From Bacteroidaceae bacterium (GTDB taxonomy: Bacteria; Bacteroidota; Bacteroidia; Bacteroidales; Bacteroidaceae): a stretch of DNA of 34,499 bases. The stretch covers positions 1 to 34,499 of the forward strand of contig JAFUWG010000046.1 of the NCBI GenBank assembly GCA_017483605.1. The letters run 5' to 3'. The notes beneath the pieces are model-generated. The model searched no databases. It saw only the letters and a list, made by a program, of their open reading frames with translations, and was not told the DNA's origin. Each line of letters begins with the position of its first letter. Position 1 is the first letter of the stretch. A program made the translations under genes and the position numbers. This document shows, in pieces, positions 22,988-31,220 of the stretch.

Positions 22988-24067
22988 ATGAACAAAAAAA
23001 ACATCATCACCGTGCTGCTCGCCCTCGTTGTATTAGCGGGGCAGGCACAAGAAAAAAGAGAATACAACATCAGCGGCGTTGTTCCTGATGGAATCGAGAA
23101 GGTATATCTTTACAAGACAGAGGGATTGGGAAGCCGTGTGTTCCTCGATAGTGCGACCGTTGCCGATGGAAGATTTGCGATGAAAGGCAACCGACCTGCA
23201 TACGACCTCGTGAGTCTGGGAAACAAGGGACTGCATGGCATCATGTTTTTCATCGACGGTGAACCGATGACGGTGGATTTCGTCAATGATACACTTAGTG
23301 CCTCAGTGCTTAACAAAAAGTTCCAAGGCTATATGGCAGAAGACAAGGTGTTCATCGACAACTTCTATCGTTTGTTTATGGCTTCGAAGAAAGCCGAAAG
23401 CGAGGCGGAAAAACACGAGATAGAACAGCAGATAGCAGCCAACAACGAGGCAATGATTGAGCAGGCACGGTGCTTCATCCGCGAAAACCGCGACAACGTG
23501 ATAGCGGCCTACTTTCTCCAATCAGTCAGCGGCTATATGGACTTCGAGGAGTTGTCGGCAACCATCGACAGCACTACCTATTATTTCAACCATCCCTTGA
23601 TGAACGAGGCCAAGCAACGGCTGCAGGTCTTGCAACTTCGTCAAGTCGGCAAGCCTTTGGCCGATATGACATTGGCAGCCCCCGATGGGCAGAGTCACCA
23701 ACTCAGCGAATGGTGCGGGCAGGGCAAGTACGTGCTCATTGACTTCTGGGCCAGTTGGTGCCGTCCTTGCCGAATGGAAATGCCTAATGTCATCCAAAAC
23801 TATGAGCGTTTCCGCGACCGTGGCTTCGAGGTGCTGGCTGTTTCCATTGATGACAAGAAGAGTGCATGGCTTCGCGGTATCAAAGACTTCGGCACCCCGT
23901 TTGTTCAACTCTCGGAACTAAAAGGCCGCGACTCTGAACTTGCCGCCATCTACGGCATCTCCACCATTCCCGCCAATCTCCTTGTCGATCCGCATGGCAA
24001 AATCATTGCCGCCGATTTGCGTGGCAAGGCTTTGACCAAGAAACTCGTAGAGATTTTCGGTAAATGA
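22988..24067 (+). CDS. DUF4369-thioredoxin fold protein (TlpA/ResA-like)
   Basis: This 359-residue exported protein is a thiol-disulphide oxidoreductase of the TlpA/ResA type. A signal peptide (MNKKNIITVLLALVVLAGQA) leads to a DUF4369-like domain (about 25-130; YNISGVVPDGIEKVYLYKTE), a helical linker, and a thioredoxin domain from about 220. DFWASWCRPCRMEMPNV carries the active-site Cys258 and Cys261, and the cis-Pro loop is GISTIPANLLVD. Such proteins are very common in Bacteroidales periplasms. The structured element upstream may be its leader, and a bidirectional terminator follows. Confidence 0.88.
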   Translation: MNKKNIITVLLALVVLAGQAQEKREYNISGVVPDGIEKVYLYKTEGLGSRVFLDSATVADGRFAMKGNRPAYDLVSLGNKGLHGIMFFIDGEPMTVDFVNDTLSASVLNKKFQGYMAEDKVFIDNFYRLFMASKKAESEAEKHEIEQQIAANNEAMIEQARCFIRENRDNVIAAYFLQSVSGYMDFEELSATIDSTTYYFNHPLMNEAKQRLQVLQLRQVGKPLADMTLAAPDGQSHQLSEWCGQGKYVLIDFWASWCRPCRMEMPNVIQNYERFRDRGFEVLAVSIDDKKSAWLRGIKDFGTPFVQLSELKGRDSELAAIYGISTIPANLLVDPHGKIIAADLRGKALTKKLVEIFGK

Positions 24068-24101
24068 TGCCCCACAGATATCTTCTTGGCAACAAAAAAG
24101 G

Positions 24102-24140
24102 CGGCTCCAATGCGATATAGTTGCATTGGAGCCGTCTTTT
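24102..24140. terminator. Bidirectional terminator
   Basis: CGGCTCCAATGC (24102-24113) pairs perfectly with GCATTGGAGCCG (24123-24134), with an A run on the left and TCTTTTAT on the right. It serves the thioredoxin-like gene and the convergent symporter gene. Confidence 0.88.
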
Positions 24141-24202
24141 ATATGTTCCTTGCGGAAGTGTTTACTTGTTTTTGAATGATTCTTGGGAATGTCTCCCAAG
24201 TT

Positions 24203-25759
24203 CTATTTGTAGCACTTCCAGATGCTGTCGAGTTTTGCCTGTGGTAGCCGCTTGGTGACAAGGCTCACGAGGAGCACGACGGGGAAGCCACCAACCATGG
24301 CGATGGCACCGCAATCAATCGGGTTGATGGGGTTGCCAAGGAGCATGTTGACCACGGTGAAACCGACACCCCAAATGAAGCAAGCCCAGACGGAGGCGGT
24401 GGTGACGCCACGCCAGTAGAGTCCCAAAAGGAAGGGGGCGAGGAAGGCACCTGCCAAAGCGCCCCAACTGATGCCCATGAGTTGGGCGATGAAGGTGGGG
24501 GGATTGAGGGCGATGAGCACCGAGATGACGATGAAGAAGACGATGAGGACACGCATGATGACCACCTTGCGACGCTCAATCCGCTCAGCCACCTCGTCGT
24601 CGATTTCGCCACTCTTCACTTCGTCTGCCGTGGCACGTTTGTCGCGATAGATGAGGTCGAGGGTCATGGTCGATGAAGAGGTGAGCACCAGAGAGGCGAG
24701 GGTGGACATGGAGGCGGAGAGCACCAGCACCATGACGAGACCGATGAGCAGGTCGGAGTTGACTGCTGTGTCGAGCATGGTGGGAATGATGTCGTCGAAT
24801 TTGTAGTTGTGACGTGCCTCGTTCCAGACGGGTTCGCCAAAGAGACGACCGAAGCCGCCGAGGAAATAGCAACCGCCTGCCACGATAAGGGCGAAGATGG
24901 TAGAGATGATGGTGCCGCGACGGATGGCGCTCTCGTCGGTAATGGAGTAGAACTTGCCGACCATCTGTGGCAAGCCCCACGTGCCGAGCGAGGTCAAAAC
25001 CACCACGCCGAGCAGGCTCATCACGTTAGGACCAAACCAAGAGGCGAAGTCGCCGGGCTGGATGTGGTCGTAGAGTGGACTTTCGAGGTCGTGAGCCGTT
25101 GGCGCGACTTCCTTCATCTTGTTGAATGCCTCTACGAGACCGCCCTGGCTGTTGAGCACCACGGCAATGACTGCGATGATGCCGCCCAGCATGACGATGC
25201 CTTGGATGAAGTCGTTGATGGCCGTCGCTTTGTATCCACCCAGAATCACATAGACGGCGGTGAGCAATGCCATGATGATGATGCAGTACTCGTAGGGGAT
25301 GCCGAAGCCCATGTCGAAGAGTTTCGAGATGCCGCTATACACACCTGCCGTGTAAGGAATGAGGAACACGAAGGCAATGATGGAAGCGGCGATACGAAGT
25401 CCCTGATTGGCGAAACGGGTGCCGAAGAAGTCGGGCATGGTGCGCGATTGGATGTGCTGCGTCATCAGCTTGGTGCGGCGACCCAAGATGAGCCATGCCA
25501 ACAGCGAACCGATGATGGCGTTGCCCACACCAATCCACGAACTGGCGATACCGTATTTCCAACCGAACTGACCTGCATAGCCGACAAACACGACGGCTGA
25601 GAAATAACTGGTTCCGTAGGCGAATGCCGAGAGCCAAGGTCCCACATTGCGACCGCCCAACACGAAACCGTCCACATTCTTGGCTTGCTTGCGTGAGTAG
25701 ATTCCCACAAACACCGTCACAGCCAAAAAGATGACGGTGAGAAGAACTTTGATGAACAT
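24203..25759 (-). CDS. Sodium:solute symporter (SSS family)
   Basis: This 518-residue inner-membrane protein has about 13 hydrophobic helices and the SSS-family pattern. YGTSYFSAVVFVGYAGQFGW near residue 50, GGYKATAINDFIQGIVM near 175 and LSASMSTLASLVLTSSSTM near 345 are typical; the last is the conserved Na+-site region. Family members import proline, pantothenate, sugars and other small solutes with sodium, and I cannot assign the substrate. It lies downstream of the porin gene on the same strand with 112 bp between, which suggests one operon for uptake across both membranes. Confidence 0.88.
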   Translation of the reverse strand: MFIKVLLTVIFLAVTVFVGIYSRKQAKNVDGFVLGGRNVGPWLSAFAYGTSYFSAVVFVGYAGQFGWKYGIASSWIGVGNAIIGSLLAWLILGRRTKLMTQHIQSRTMPDFFGTRFANQGLRIAASIIAFVFLIPYTAGVYSGISKLFDMGFGIPYEYCIIIMALLTAVYVILGGYKATAINDFIQGIVMLGGIIAVIAVVLNSQGGLVEAFNKMKEVAPTAHDLESPLYDHIQPGDFASWFGPNVMSLLGVVVLTSLGTWGLPQMVGKFYSITDESAIRRGTIISTIFALIVAGGCYFLGGFGRLFGEPVWNEARHNYKFDDIIPTMLDTAVNSDLLIGLVMVLVLSASMSTLASLVLTSSSTMTLDLIYRDKRATADEVKSGEIDDEVAERIERRKVVIMRVLIVFFIVISVLIALNPPTFIAQLMGISWGALAGAFLAPFLLGLYWRGVTTASVWACFIWGVGFTVVNMLLGNPINPIDCGAIAMVGGFPVVLLVSLVTKRLPQAKLDSIWKCYK

Positions 25760-25784
25760 AATGAAGTGAAAAATGATAAGTGAT

Positions 25785-25855
25785 AAGTGAAAAATTTGCT
25801 GCCGCAGCAGTCCGAAAACAGTGATTGTGTAAGTGCGGTAGCAAATTATTCACTT
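25785..25855. repeat. Hairpin between porin and symporter genes
   Basis: AAGTGAAAAATTTGCTGCCG (25785 on, 22 bp) is complementary to 25834-25855 at 20 of 22 positions, with a 27 bp loop. In the porin-symporter transcript it forms an intercistronic hairpin, perhaps a partial terminator or RNase stop. Confidence 0.65.
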
Positions 25856-25871
25856 TTCATTTTTACCTTAA

Positions 25872-26975
25872 TTACTTTAGTCTTATTTGCAACTGGCACA
25901 AAAGTGCATGGTTGGCACCATGAGTGAATGCCTTGCCCGTTGCTACAGGGTCGCCCATGGGGTTGTAGATGGTGTAGTCTTGCAGCGAGGCATTCTTATA
26001 CACATACTGCAACTGGATGCGGCAACGCTTGTAGAACCAATACTGCAAGCCGGCGATGAACTTGTGCTGTGTCATGTCCTCCTTCACGTTGTAGTTGAAG
26101 AAGTCGTATGAACCGACCAAATCCACTCCCTTGCCGATGGGGACAACGGTTGTCACATACGCACCACGGCTCGTCACATCCTTGTCGCGACCTTCCAAAT
26201 ATTCACCACGCAACTTGAATCCGTCGGTCTTGTAGAAGAAACCTGCAGACCAGCGGTTACGCTTGTAGTCTTCGCCAATGGCAACGTTAGGGTTATAGAC
26301 AGAACGGTCCACTGCATGGCCACGACCCAACTGGCCTGTGGCAGCGATGGTCAGTTCGGGAATGGGTTTGAACTCCAGTTTCCCGATGAAATCCTTCTCG
26401 TTGTTGCCATCCTTCTTGTTCACACCCTGACCGTTCATGATGCCCAGATGATAAGCCAACTTACCGCTGTTCGTCTCGCCGAAGAGTTCCAGACCCAAGT
26501 CACGGCCATATTGCGTGCCCATCAGACGGTCGCTGCCGCAACCCGCCAGATAGGTCACACCCTCCGAACATACATCAATCGCTTCCAGTTCGGTGGGCGA
26601 CATGGCATTCTCAATGGTGTAGGCGTTCTTGAACTGTCCCAACTTCGCACTCAGTGCCTTGTTGTTGGTGAAGCGGTAACTTGCCCAATACTCATGCACC
26701 TCACTTGAGAAGTCGTGCATGAACATGGCAAACCATCGGTCGCTGATAGGCACAGCCACAATCAGGAAGGCACGTTTCATGTTGAATGAGTTCACATCCT
26801 CGCCTCCCGTGTGCTCGTAGGCGAATCCACCCTGAGCATAGCCGTCCACCTGCACCCGCTTCATGAGGTCTTGTGTCCAGTCGGGCAGCGGTTGGTTCTT
26901 GGGAGGTTGAGCGTATGCACACCCCAACCCTGTCAGGCAGAGAATCACAGCCAGAAAAGTAGATTTCATTTGCAT
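25872..26975 (-). CDS. Outer-membrane porin of the phosphate-selective porin O/P type
   Basis: This 367-residue protein has a signal peptide (MQMKSTFLAVILCLTGLGCA then YAQ) and a beta-barrel pattern. Alternating hydrophobic strands run through VDGYAQGGFAYEH, ISDRWFAMFMHDFSSE and YWASYRFTNNKALSAKLGQF, and the C-terminal strand ends ALLCQLQIRLK. The best match is the porin O/P group, common in Bacteroidales. Specificity for phosphate is not shown. It probably forms an operon with the symporter. ATG 26969 is an alternative start. Confidence 0.75.
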   Translation of the reverse strand: MQMKSTFLAVILCLTGLGCAYAQPPKNQPLPDWTQDLMKRVQVDGYAQGGFAYEHTGGEDVNSFNMKRAFLIVAVPISDRWFAMFMHDFSSEVHEYWASYRFTNNKALSAKLGQFKNAYTIENAMSPTELEAIDVCSEGVTYLAGCGSDRLMGTQYGRDLGLELFGETNSGKLAYHLGIMNGQGVNKKDGNNEKDFIGKLEFKPIPELTIAATGQLGRGHAVDRSVYNPNVAIGEDYKRNRWSAGFFYKTDGFKLRGEYLEGRDKDVTSRGAYVTTVVPIGKGVDLVGSYDFFNYNVKEDMTQHKFIAGLQYWFYKRCRIQLQYVYKNASLQDYTIYNPMGDPVATGKAFTHGANHALLCQLQIRLK

Positions 26976-27047
26976 AGTTTTGTTTTTTTAATAGGTTTTG
27001 AGTTTGTATGTTTTTGTTTTTTTGAGTTTGTGTGACAAAATTTCCGA

Positions 27048-27078
27048 CAAAGATACACTTTCCCTTTCTTTCTGCCAA
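27048..27078 (-). promoter_or_regulatory. Promoter of the porin-symporter operon
   Basis: On the minus strand TATCTTTG (27055-27048) is preceded by TTG (27078-27076) with a 20 bp spacer, giving a leader of about 65 nt rich in direct T/G repeats. Confidence 0.7.
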
Positions 27079-27282
27079 GAAAAAGTTAAGAAAAGTGAAA
27101 GAAAAGCATTTCTTTTCTGTGAAAATGCAAGTTTTCTGTCAACTTGCCCCCTGGTGATAAGTACCGTACCAAGAACCTATGTCTATGTGGTGGAAGACGG
27201 ACCGCTCTTCATTATCGGCAAGTTCAAACTTCATGATGCACCTTATATCGAGCACCTTGTGAATATCATAATGTCATGTGAC

Positions 27283-27420
27283 CTAATGTACGTTGATGCC
27301 GTCAAACCCTAGTTCCGCAATCACTGTGTCTTGATACTTTGTGCCGGGATAGACCTCGACGATCTCGAAGCGGAGGTGCCATGTGGTTTTGTCGGTACAG
27401 TGCTGGACTTCTTCGTAGTG
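27283..27420 (-). pseudogene. Relic of the end of a glycan-binding-type domain
   Basis: In a frame other than that of the DUF4421 gene, the minus strand reads YEEVQHCTDKTTWHLRFEIV, then EVYPGTKYQDTVIAELGFDG, INVH and a stop. The pattern EVYPGTKYxDTxIAEI matches the end of discoidin-like/NADase-type glycan-binding domains of Bacteroidetes and Firmicutes as I recall them. Only about 40 residues remain. It overlaps the last 33 codons of the DUF4421 gene and continues past its stop. Confidence 0.5.
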
Positions 27421-28769
27421 GTAGTTGGCTTCTTTGTAGTAGTGCTGATTGGTTTCTTCGCAGTAGTGGTTGCCTTCTTGGTGGTGGCGGCAGGTTTTGC
27501 CGTTGTGGTGCGGGTCGTAGTGGCACGTCGGATGGCACGGCGTTTCTTCACGGGCTTGGGTCGTTCGTGGAGTTTGGTATGGATGCGCCATCCGAAGAAG
27601 GCGCGGGCTTGCCACTGGGTGTCGCGCACGGAGAAGTCGCTGTCTTTGCCGCTCTTGGAGTGCTGCATGACGGAGGTGAGTCCGATGAAGTATTTGTCCC
27701 AGGAGTAGATGGCTCCCAGACGTCCTACGAGGAAGAAGTTGATGTTTCCGTTGTCCATCTTGTTCACATCCTCCTTGCCGTCGGCAGTGGTGTGGAGTTT
27801 GTAGTTTTGCCAGATGGTGAGACAGGGCTGGAAGGTGCCGTGCAGCAACCAGTGTTTTCCTGCCACGAGGTTGTATCCATAGCCCGCTCCGATGGCGAGC
27901 GAGTTCATGTTGATGCGGTTGAGTTGCGAGGTGAAGGAGTGCTCGCTGTCGAGGTTGTCGCCGATGCGGATGCGGCCGATGTTGAGGTTCGCCTGCACCA
28001 GGAAACTGCCGGCAGAGCGTTTCTGCACCCAGGTGCTGTTGAACACGGCAGGCAGGGAGAACTTCTTTCCGTTGAAGACATAGTAGCCCGTGAGGGCGAA
28101 CTGGCGCATGTCGGTGCCGACGAGTTTGTGGCTGTGTGTCTGCAGTCCTGTGCGTCCGTGGAAAGACTCCACCTTCTCAAAGGTCGCGTCGATGCCGAAG
28201 GTGTTGCTGTAATAGTTGATAGCCGACATCATGTCGGAGATGTCGCTCAGGATCTTGCTGGGCGAGAGGGAGAAGGAGAGTGAGATGCCTCGGTAGTTCG
28301 CCATGATGCCCAGTGTCACCTTGGGGTCGGCGGTGAGGTAGTAGTTGCTGCGGGTGCCATCAGGGTTGGCGGCGCGCAGGTTCATGATTTCTCCAAATCC
28401 GTCAGTCTTGAAGCGGAAGGTCCAGGTCTCCTGTGGGCGAGCCACATAGAGGGTGTCAGTGGTGATTTTGGCGTTGCGCACGCTGAGCACGCTGTCTGCC
28501 TTGATCATCGCCTCCTCTGCCTTGGGCTTGAGGGAGTCGATTTTTTCCTGAATATTCTGGATGATCTGCTCCTTCTTCTCCATGATTCGTTCCTTCAGCG
28601 AGGTCTTGGTTGTGTCCTCAGGAGCATCCGTTGGTGCATTCTCTTTCTTTGCGCTTTCGTCGGTCTTCTCAGTCTTGGTGGTCGGCTTGTCCTGCGCACT
28701 GATGGGGCTGGGCATCATGAGAAATGTGAGCAGCATCAGGAGGAGGACGTTTTTTCTCCTCTGACCCAT
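27321..28769 (-). CDS. DUF4421-like outer-membrane protein with a Thr/Lys-rich tail
   Basis: This 482-residue protein has a signal peptide (MGQRRKNVLLLMLLTFLMMP then SPISAQ). A Lys/Glu coiled-coil stretch follows (LKERIMEKKEQIIQNIQEKI). A beta-barrel-like body of about 310 residues (YVARPQETWTFRFKTDGFGE to ARAFFGWRIHTKL) fits DUF4421. The last 75 residues are low complexity (KKATTTAKKPISTTTKKPTT). The final 33 codons overlap the relic reading frame, so the normal end of the protein may be lost. I chose the ATG at 28769 because it starts the signal peptide; ATG 28855 is an alternative. Function is unknown. Confidence 0.72.
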   Translation of the reverse strand: MGQRRKNVLLLMLLTFLMMPSPISAQDKPTTKTEKTDESAKKENAPTDAPEDTTKTSLKERIMEKKEQIIQNIQEKIDSLKPKAEEAMIKADSVLSVRNAKITTDTLYVARPQETWTFRFKTDGFGEIMNLRAANPDGTRSNYYLTADPKVTLGIMANYRGISLSFSLSPSKILSDISDMMSAINYYSNTFGIDATFEKVESFHGRTGLQTHSHKLVGTDMRQFALTGYYVFNGKKFSLPAVFNSTWVQKRSAGSFLVQANLNIGRIRIGDNLDSEHSFTSQLNRINMNSLAIGAGYGYNLVAGKHWLLHGTFQPCLTIWQNYKLHTTADGKEDVNKMDNGNINFFLVGRLGAIYSWDKYFIGLTSVMQHSKSGKDSDFSVRDTQWQARAFFGWRIHTKLHERPKPVKKRRAIRRATTTRTTTAKPAATTKKATTTAKKPISTTTKKPTTTTKKSSTVPTKPHGTSASRSSRSIPAQSIKTQ

Positions 28770-28920
28770 GATCCACAAAGTCGTTGCTTGATTGGAACCC
28801 GTCGTGGTCTTTGTCACAACACACTTGTGGTTCAGAAAACGGATGATTTCAGTCATACTTTTGTCCTGTTTCAATGCCTCATTCGGGCTGCATGGATTTG
28901 TTAAAGAATTAGAATTGACA

Positions 28921-28951
28921 CAAATGTACGTCTTTCCTTCAAAACAGCAAA
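28921..28951 (-). promoter_or_regulatory. Promoter of the DUF4421-like gene
   Basis: On the minus strand TACATTTG (28928-28921) is preceded by TTTG (28951-28948) with a 19 bp spacer. The leader to ATG 28769 would be about 145 nt. This region (28770-29179) also carries the divergent cimA promoter. Confidence 0.7.
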
Positions 28952-29126
28952 GCATTTGACCAAAATTCTTTTTTAATGTGGCTGTTTTTTTTGTACTGTA
29001 GGCTTTGCCGAAGGTACTCACGTTCGGAAAAATCAAATATTTTTTGCATTTTCTCTCTCTTAATCGTACGTTGACTCCGTCTAAATTACTCTCGTTCGAC
29101 AATAAAAATGAAAAAGGAGTTTTTCT

Positions 29127-29157
29127 TTTGTATTGTCCTCACTTATTCGTAACTTTG
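29127..29157 (+). promoter_or_regulatory. Promoter of cimA
   Basis: TTTG (29127-29130) and TAACTTTG (29150-29157) are exactly 19 bp apart, the best consensus match in the window. The leader is only about 15-20 nt, leaving no room for an attenuator. Confidence 0.8.
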
Positions 29158-29179
29158 CACGCGAAAAAGATAAGAAAGC

Positions 29180-30703
29180 ATGGATAAGTTTGTAGAAATC
29201 ATGGACACGACGCTGCGCGACGGCGAACAGACGAACGGCGTGAGTTTCGTGCCGCACGAGAAGTTGATGATTGCACGTATGTTGCTGATGGACCTGAATG
29301 TGGACCGCATCGAGGTGGCGTCGGCAAGGGTGTCGGATGGTGAGAAGGATGCCGTGAAAAGCATCTGCCGATGGGCTCGTCAGGCAGGTATGCTGGACAG
29401 GGTTGAGGTGCTTGGCTTCGTGGATGGAAAGACATCGCTCGACTGGATTGCTGACTGCGGCTGCAAGCACATCAACCTGCTCTGCAAGGGGAGCGAGAAG
29501 CATTGCACGTATCAGTTGAAGAAGACGCTGGAGGAGCATGTGGCTGACATCAAGCGGAGCATCGAGTATGCACAAGAACTGGGCATCAGCGTGAATCTGT
29601 ATCTGGAGGATTGGTCGAACGGCATGAAGGATAGCCCCGAGTATGTGATGGGCTTTGTGGATGCCTTGCGAGAGAGTGGGGTGAAGCGGTTTATGCTGCC
29701 CGACACGCTGGGCATTCTGAATCCGTCGCTGACGGCTGCATTCATCGGGCAGATGGTGAGTCGTTACCCCGAGTTGCACTTTGACTTCCATGCTCACAAT
29801 GACTATGACTTGGCGACGAGCAATGTGCTGGCGGCGGTGGCGGCTGGCTGCAAGGGTGTGCATACGGCCGTGAACGGATTGGGTGAGCGGGCAGGCAATG
29901 CTCCGCTTTCGTCGGTGCAGGCGATTCTGAACGACCACGCCCATGTGCGGACGAACATTAAGGAGGAAAATTTGGGCACGGTATCGACGATGGTGGAGAG
30001 CCTGTCGGGCATCGCCATCCCACCTAACAAGCCGATTATTGGCGAGAGCGTGTTCACACAGGTGGCTGGTGTTCATGCCGATGGCGACAACAAGAACAAT
30101 CTCTATTGCAACGATCTCTTGCCAGAGCGTTTCGGCAGGAAGCGTGAGTATGCACTGGGCAAAAACTCGGGCAAGGCGAACATCCTGAAGAACCTTGAGG
30201 AACTGGGCTTGGAACTGACTCCAGAGCAGACACGGCGGGTGACTGACCGCATCATCGAACTGGGCGACAAGAAGCAGTTGGTGACGCAAGAGGACTTGCC
30301 ATACATCGTGGCTGACGTGCTGAAGCATGGTGCTCCCGACGACAGGGTGAAACTCATCTCCTATATGGTTTCGACCGCCTACGGATTGAAGCCGATGGCA
30401 TCGGTGAAGTTGGAGGTGAACGGCGAACTGTATGAGGAGAGTGCGATGGGTGACGGTATGTATGATGCCTTTGTGCGTGCGGTGCGTCACATCTATCGCG
30501 ACAAGTTGCAGCGGAAGTTCCCGTGGCTGACCAATTACGTGGTGAGCATTCCCCCAGGTGGCCGCACGGATGCCCTCGTGCAGACCTCCATCTCGTGGAC
30601 ATACAACGACAAGGCATATCGCACTCGTGGTCTTGATGCCGACCAGACGGAAGCGGCTATCAAGGCAACCATCAAGATGCTGAACTTGATAGAGAACGAG
30701 TGA
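29180..30703 (+). CDS. cimA: (R)-citramalate synthase, Leptospira CimA type
   Basis: This 507-residue LeuA-family enzyme condenses pyruvate with acetyl-CoA, starting isoleucine synthesis without threonine. It lines up closely with the Leptospira interrogans CimA I remember: [43 protein letters not shown] (with the Tyr that shapes the pyruvate pocket), HAHNDYDL (metal ligands His204 and His206), GVHADGDNKNNLY and LLPERFGRKREYALGKNSGK. The C-terminal regulatory domain is present. The difference from LeuA at 16465 is clear, so this is not a duplicate leuA. It has its own promoter and lies 9.2 kb from leuACD. Confidence 0.85.
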   Translation: MDKFVEIMDTTLRDGEQTNGVSFVPHEKLMIARMLLMDLNVDRIEVASARVSDGEKDAVKSICRWARQAGMLDRVEVLGFVDGKTSLDWIADCGCKHINLLCKGSEKHCTYQLKKTLEEHVADIKRSIEYAQELGISVNLYLEDWSNGMKDSPEYVMGFVDALRESGVKRFMLPDTLGILNPSLTAAFIGQMVSRYPELHFDFHAHNDYDLATSNVLAAVAAGCKGVHTAVNGLGERAGNAPLSSVQAILNDHAHVRTNIKEENLGTVSTMVESLSGIAIPPNKPIIGESVFTQVAGVHADGDNKNNLYCNDLLPERFGRKREYALGKNSGKANILKNLEELGLELTPEQTRRVTDRIIELGDKKQLVTQEDLPYIVADVLKHGAPDDRVKLISYMVSTAYGLKPMASVKLEVNGELYEESAMGDGMYDAFVRAVRHIYRDKLQRKFPWLTNYVVSIPPGGRTDALVQTSISWTYNDKAYRTRGLDADQTEAAIKATIKMLNLIENE

Positions 30704-30886
30704 TGTGACGAATGGCATCAGTGCCGTTGGTTGTGTGGTGGCTATTTCAAATGAAAATGTCGAACTGATGTTTCAATAAGTTCTGTTTGATTATTTATTG
30801 TGTGTTTGATGTCTTTCTGTATTGCGGATGAATCTTGAAATGTGGAGAGACATCATTAGCCTGTGTCTAAAAGTACCCTTTCGTAG

Positions 30887-30967
30887 CCTCAAAAGTGGTC
30901 TGAGTCACACCGCCCGAGTGGTGTGACTCAGACCGCCGAGGTGGTGTGACTCAGACCACTTTTGAGG
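30887..30967. repeat. 81 bp triple-palindrome element, copy 2
   Basis: Units GGTCTGAGTCACACC (30897), GGTGTGACTCAGACC (30920) and GGTGTGACTCAGACC (30943) are separated by 8 bp spacers GCCCGAGT and GCCGAGGT. The outer arms CCTCAAAAGT and ACTTTTGAGG are exactly complementary. It lies 183 bp after cimA. The rest of 30704-31188 shows no gene. Confidence 0.88.
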
Positions 30968-31188
30968 CATAAATAGCAGAGAAAAGAAAGGTGCTTCTAA
31001 TAGCGGTCAATGGAATCGGACGTGAGGTGTGATGAGTATTTGGCTATTCATTTGATACGTGCATAAAATAAAGTCTGTCTGGCAAATGCGAGCATGAATT
31101 TTATTATTTGTAGTTTCCAGCAAATTCATGTATAAAGAACGACAGAAGAAAACCTCTCAAAATGTTTTCCGTTGTGATAAATTTTCCG

Positions 31189-31196
31189 TACCTTTG
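31189..31196 (+). promoter_or_regulatory. -7 promoter box of the Fic gene
   Basis: TACCTTTG lies 25 bp before the ATG. A TTTT at 31165-31168 stands 20 bp upstream, a weak -33 candidate. Confidence 0.55.
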
Positions 31197-31220
31197 CAAA
31201 GAGAATGAGACGAATCTATT

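Noticed and set aside
26998-27312. A plus-strand frame ending VVEDGPLFIIGKFKLHDAP and so on
   Set aside because: It reads partly through the porin promoter and has no domain or clear start; its 3' part looks protein-like, so it could be another relic, but I cannot support a gene.
27339-28283. A plus-strand frame of 314 codons opposite the DUF4421 gene
   Set aside because: The minus-strand gene has a signal peptide, promoter and barrel pattern; the plus frame has no start context.
29081-30718. A 545-codon antisense frame across cimA
   Set aside because: It is a shadow of cimA and runs through the cimA promoter.
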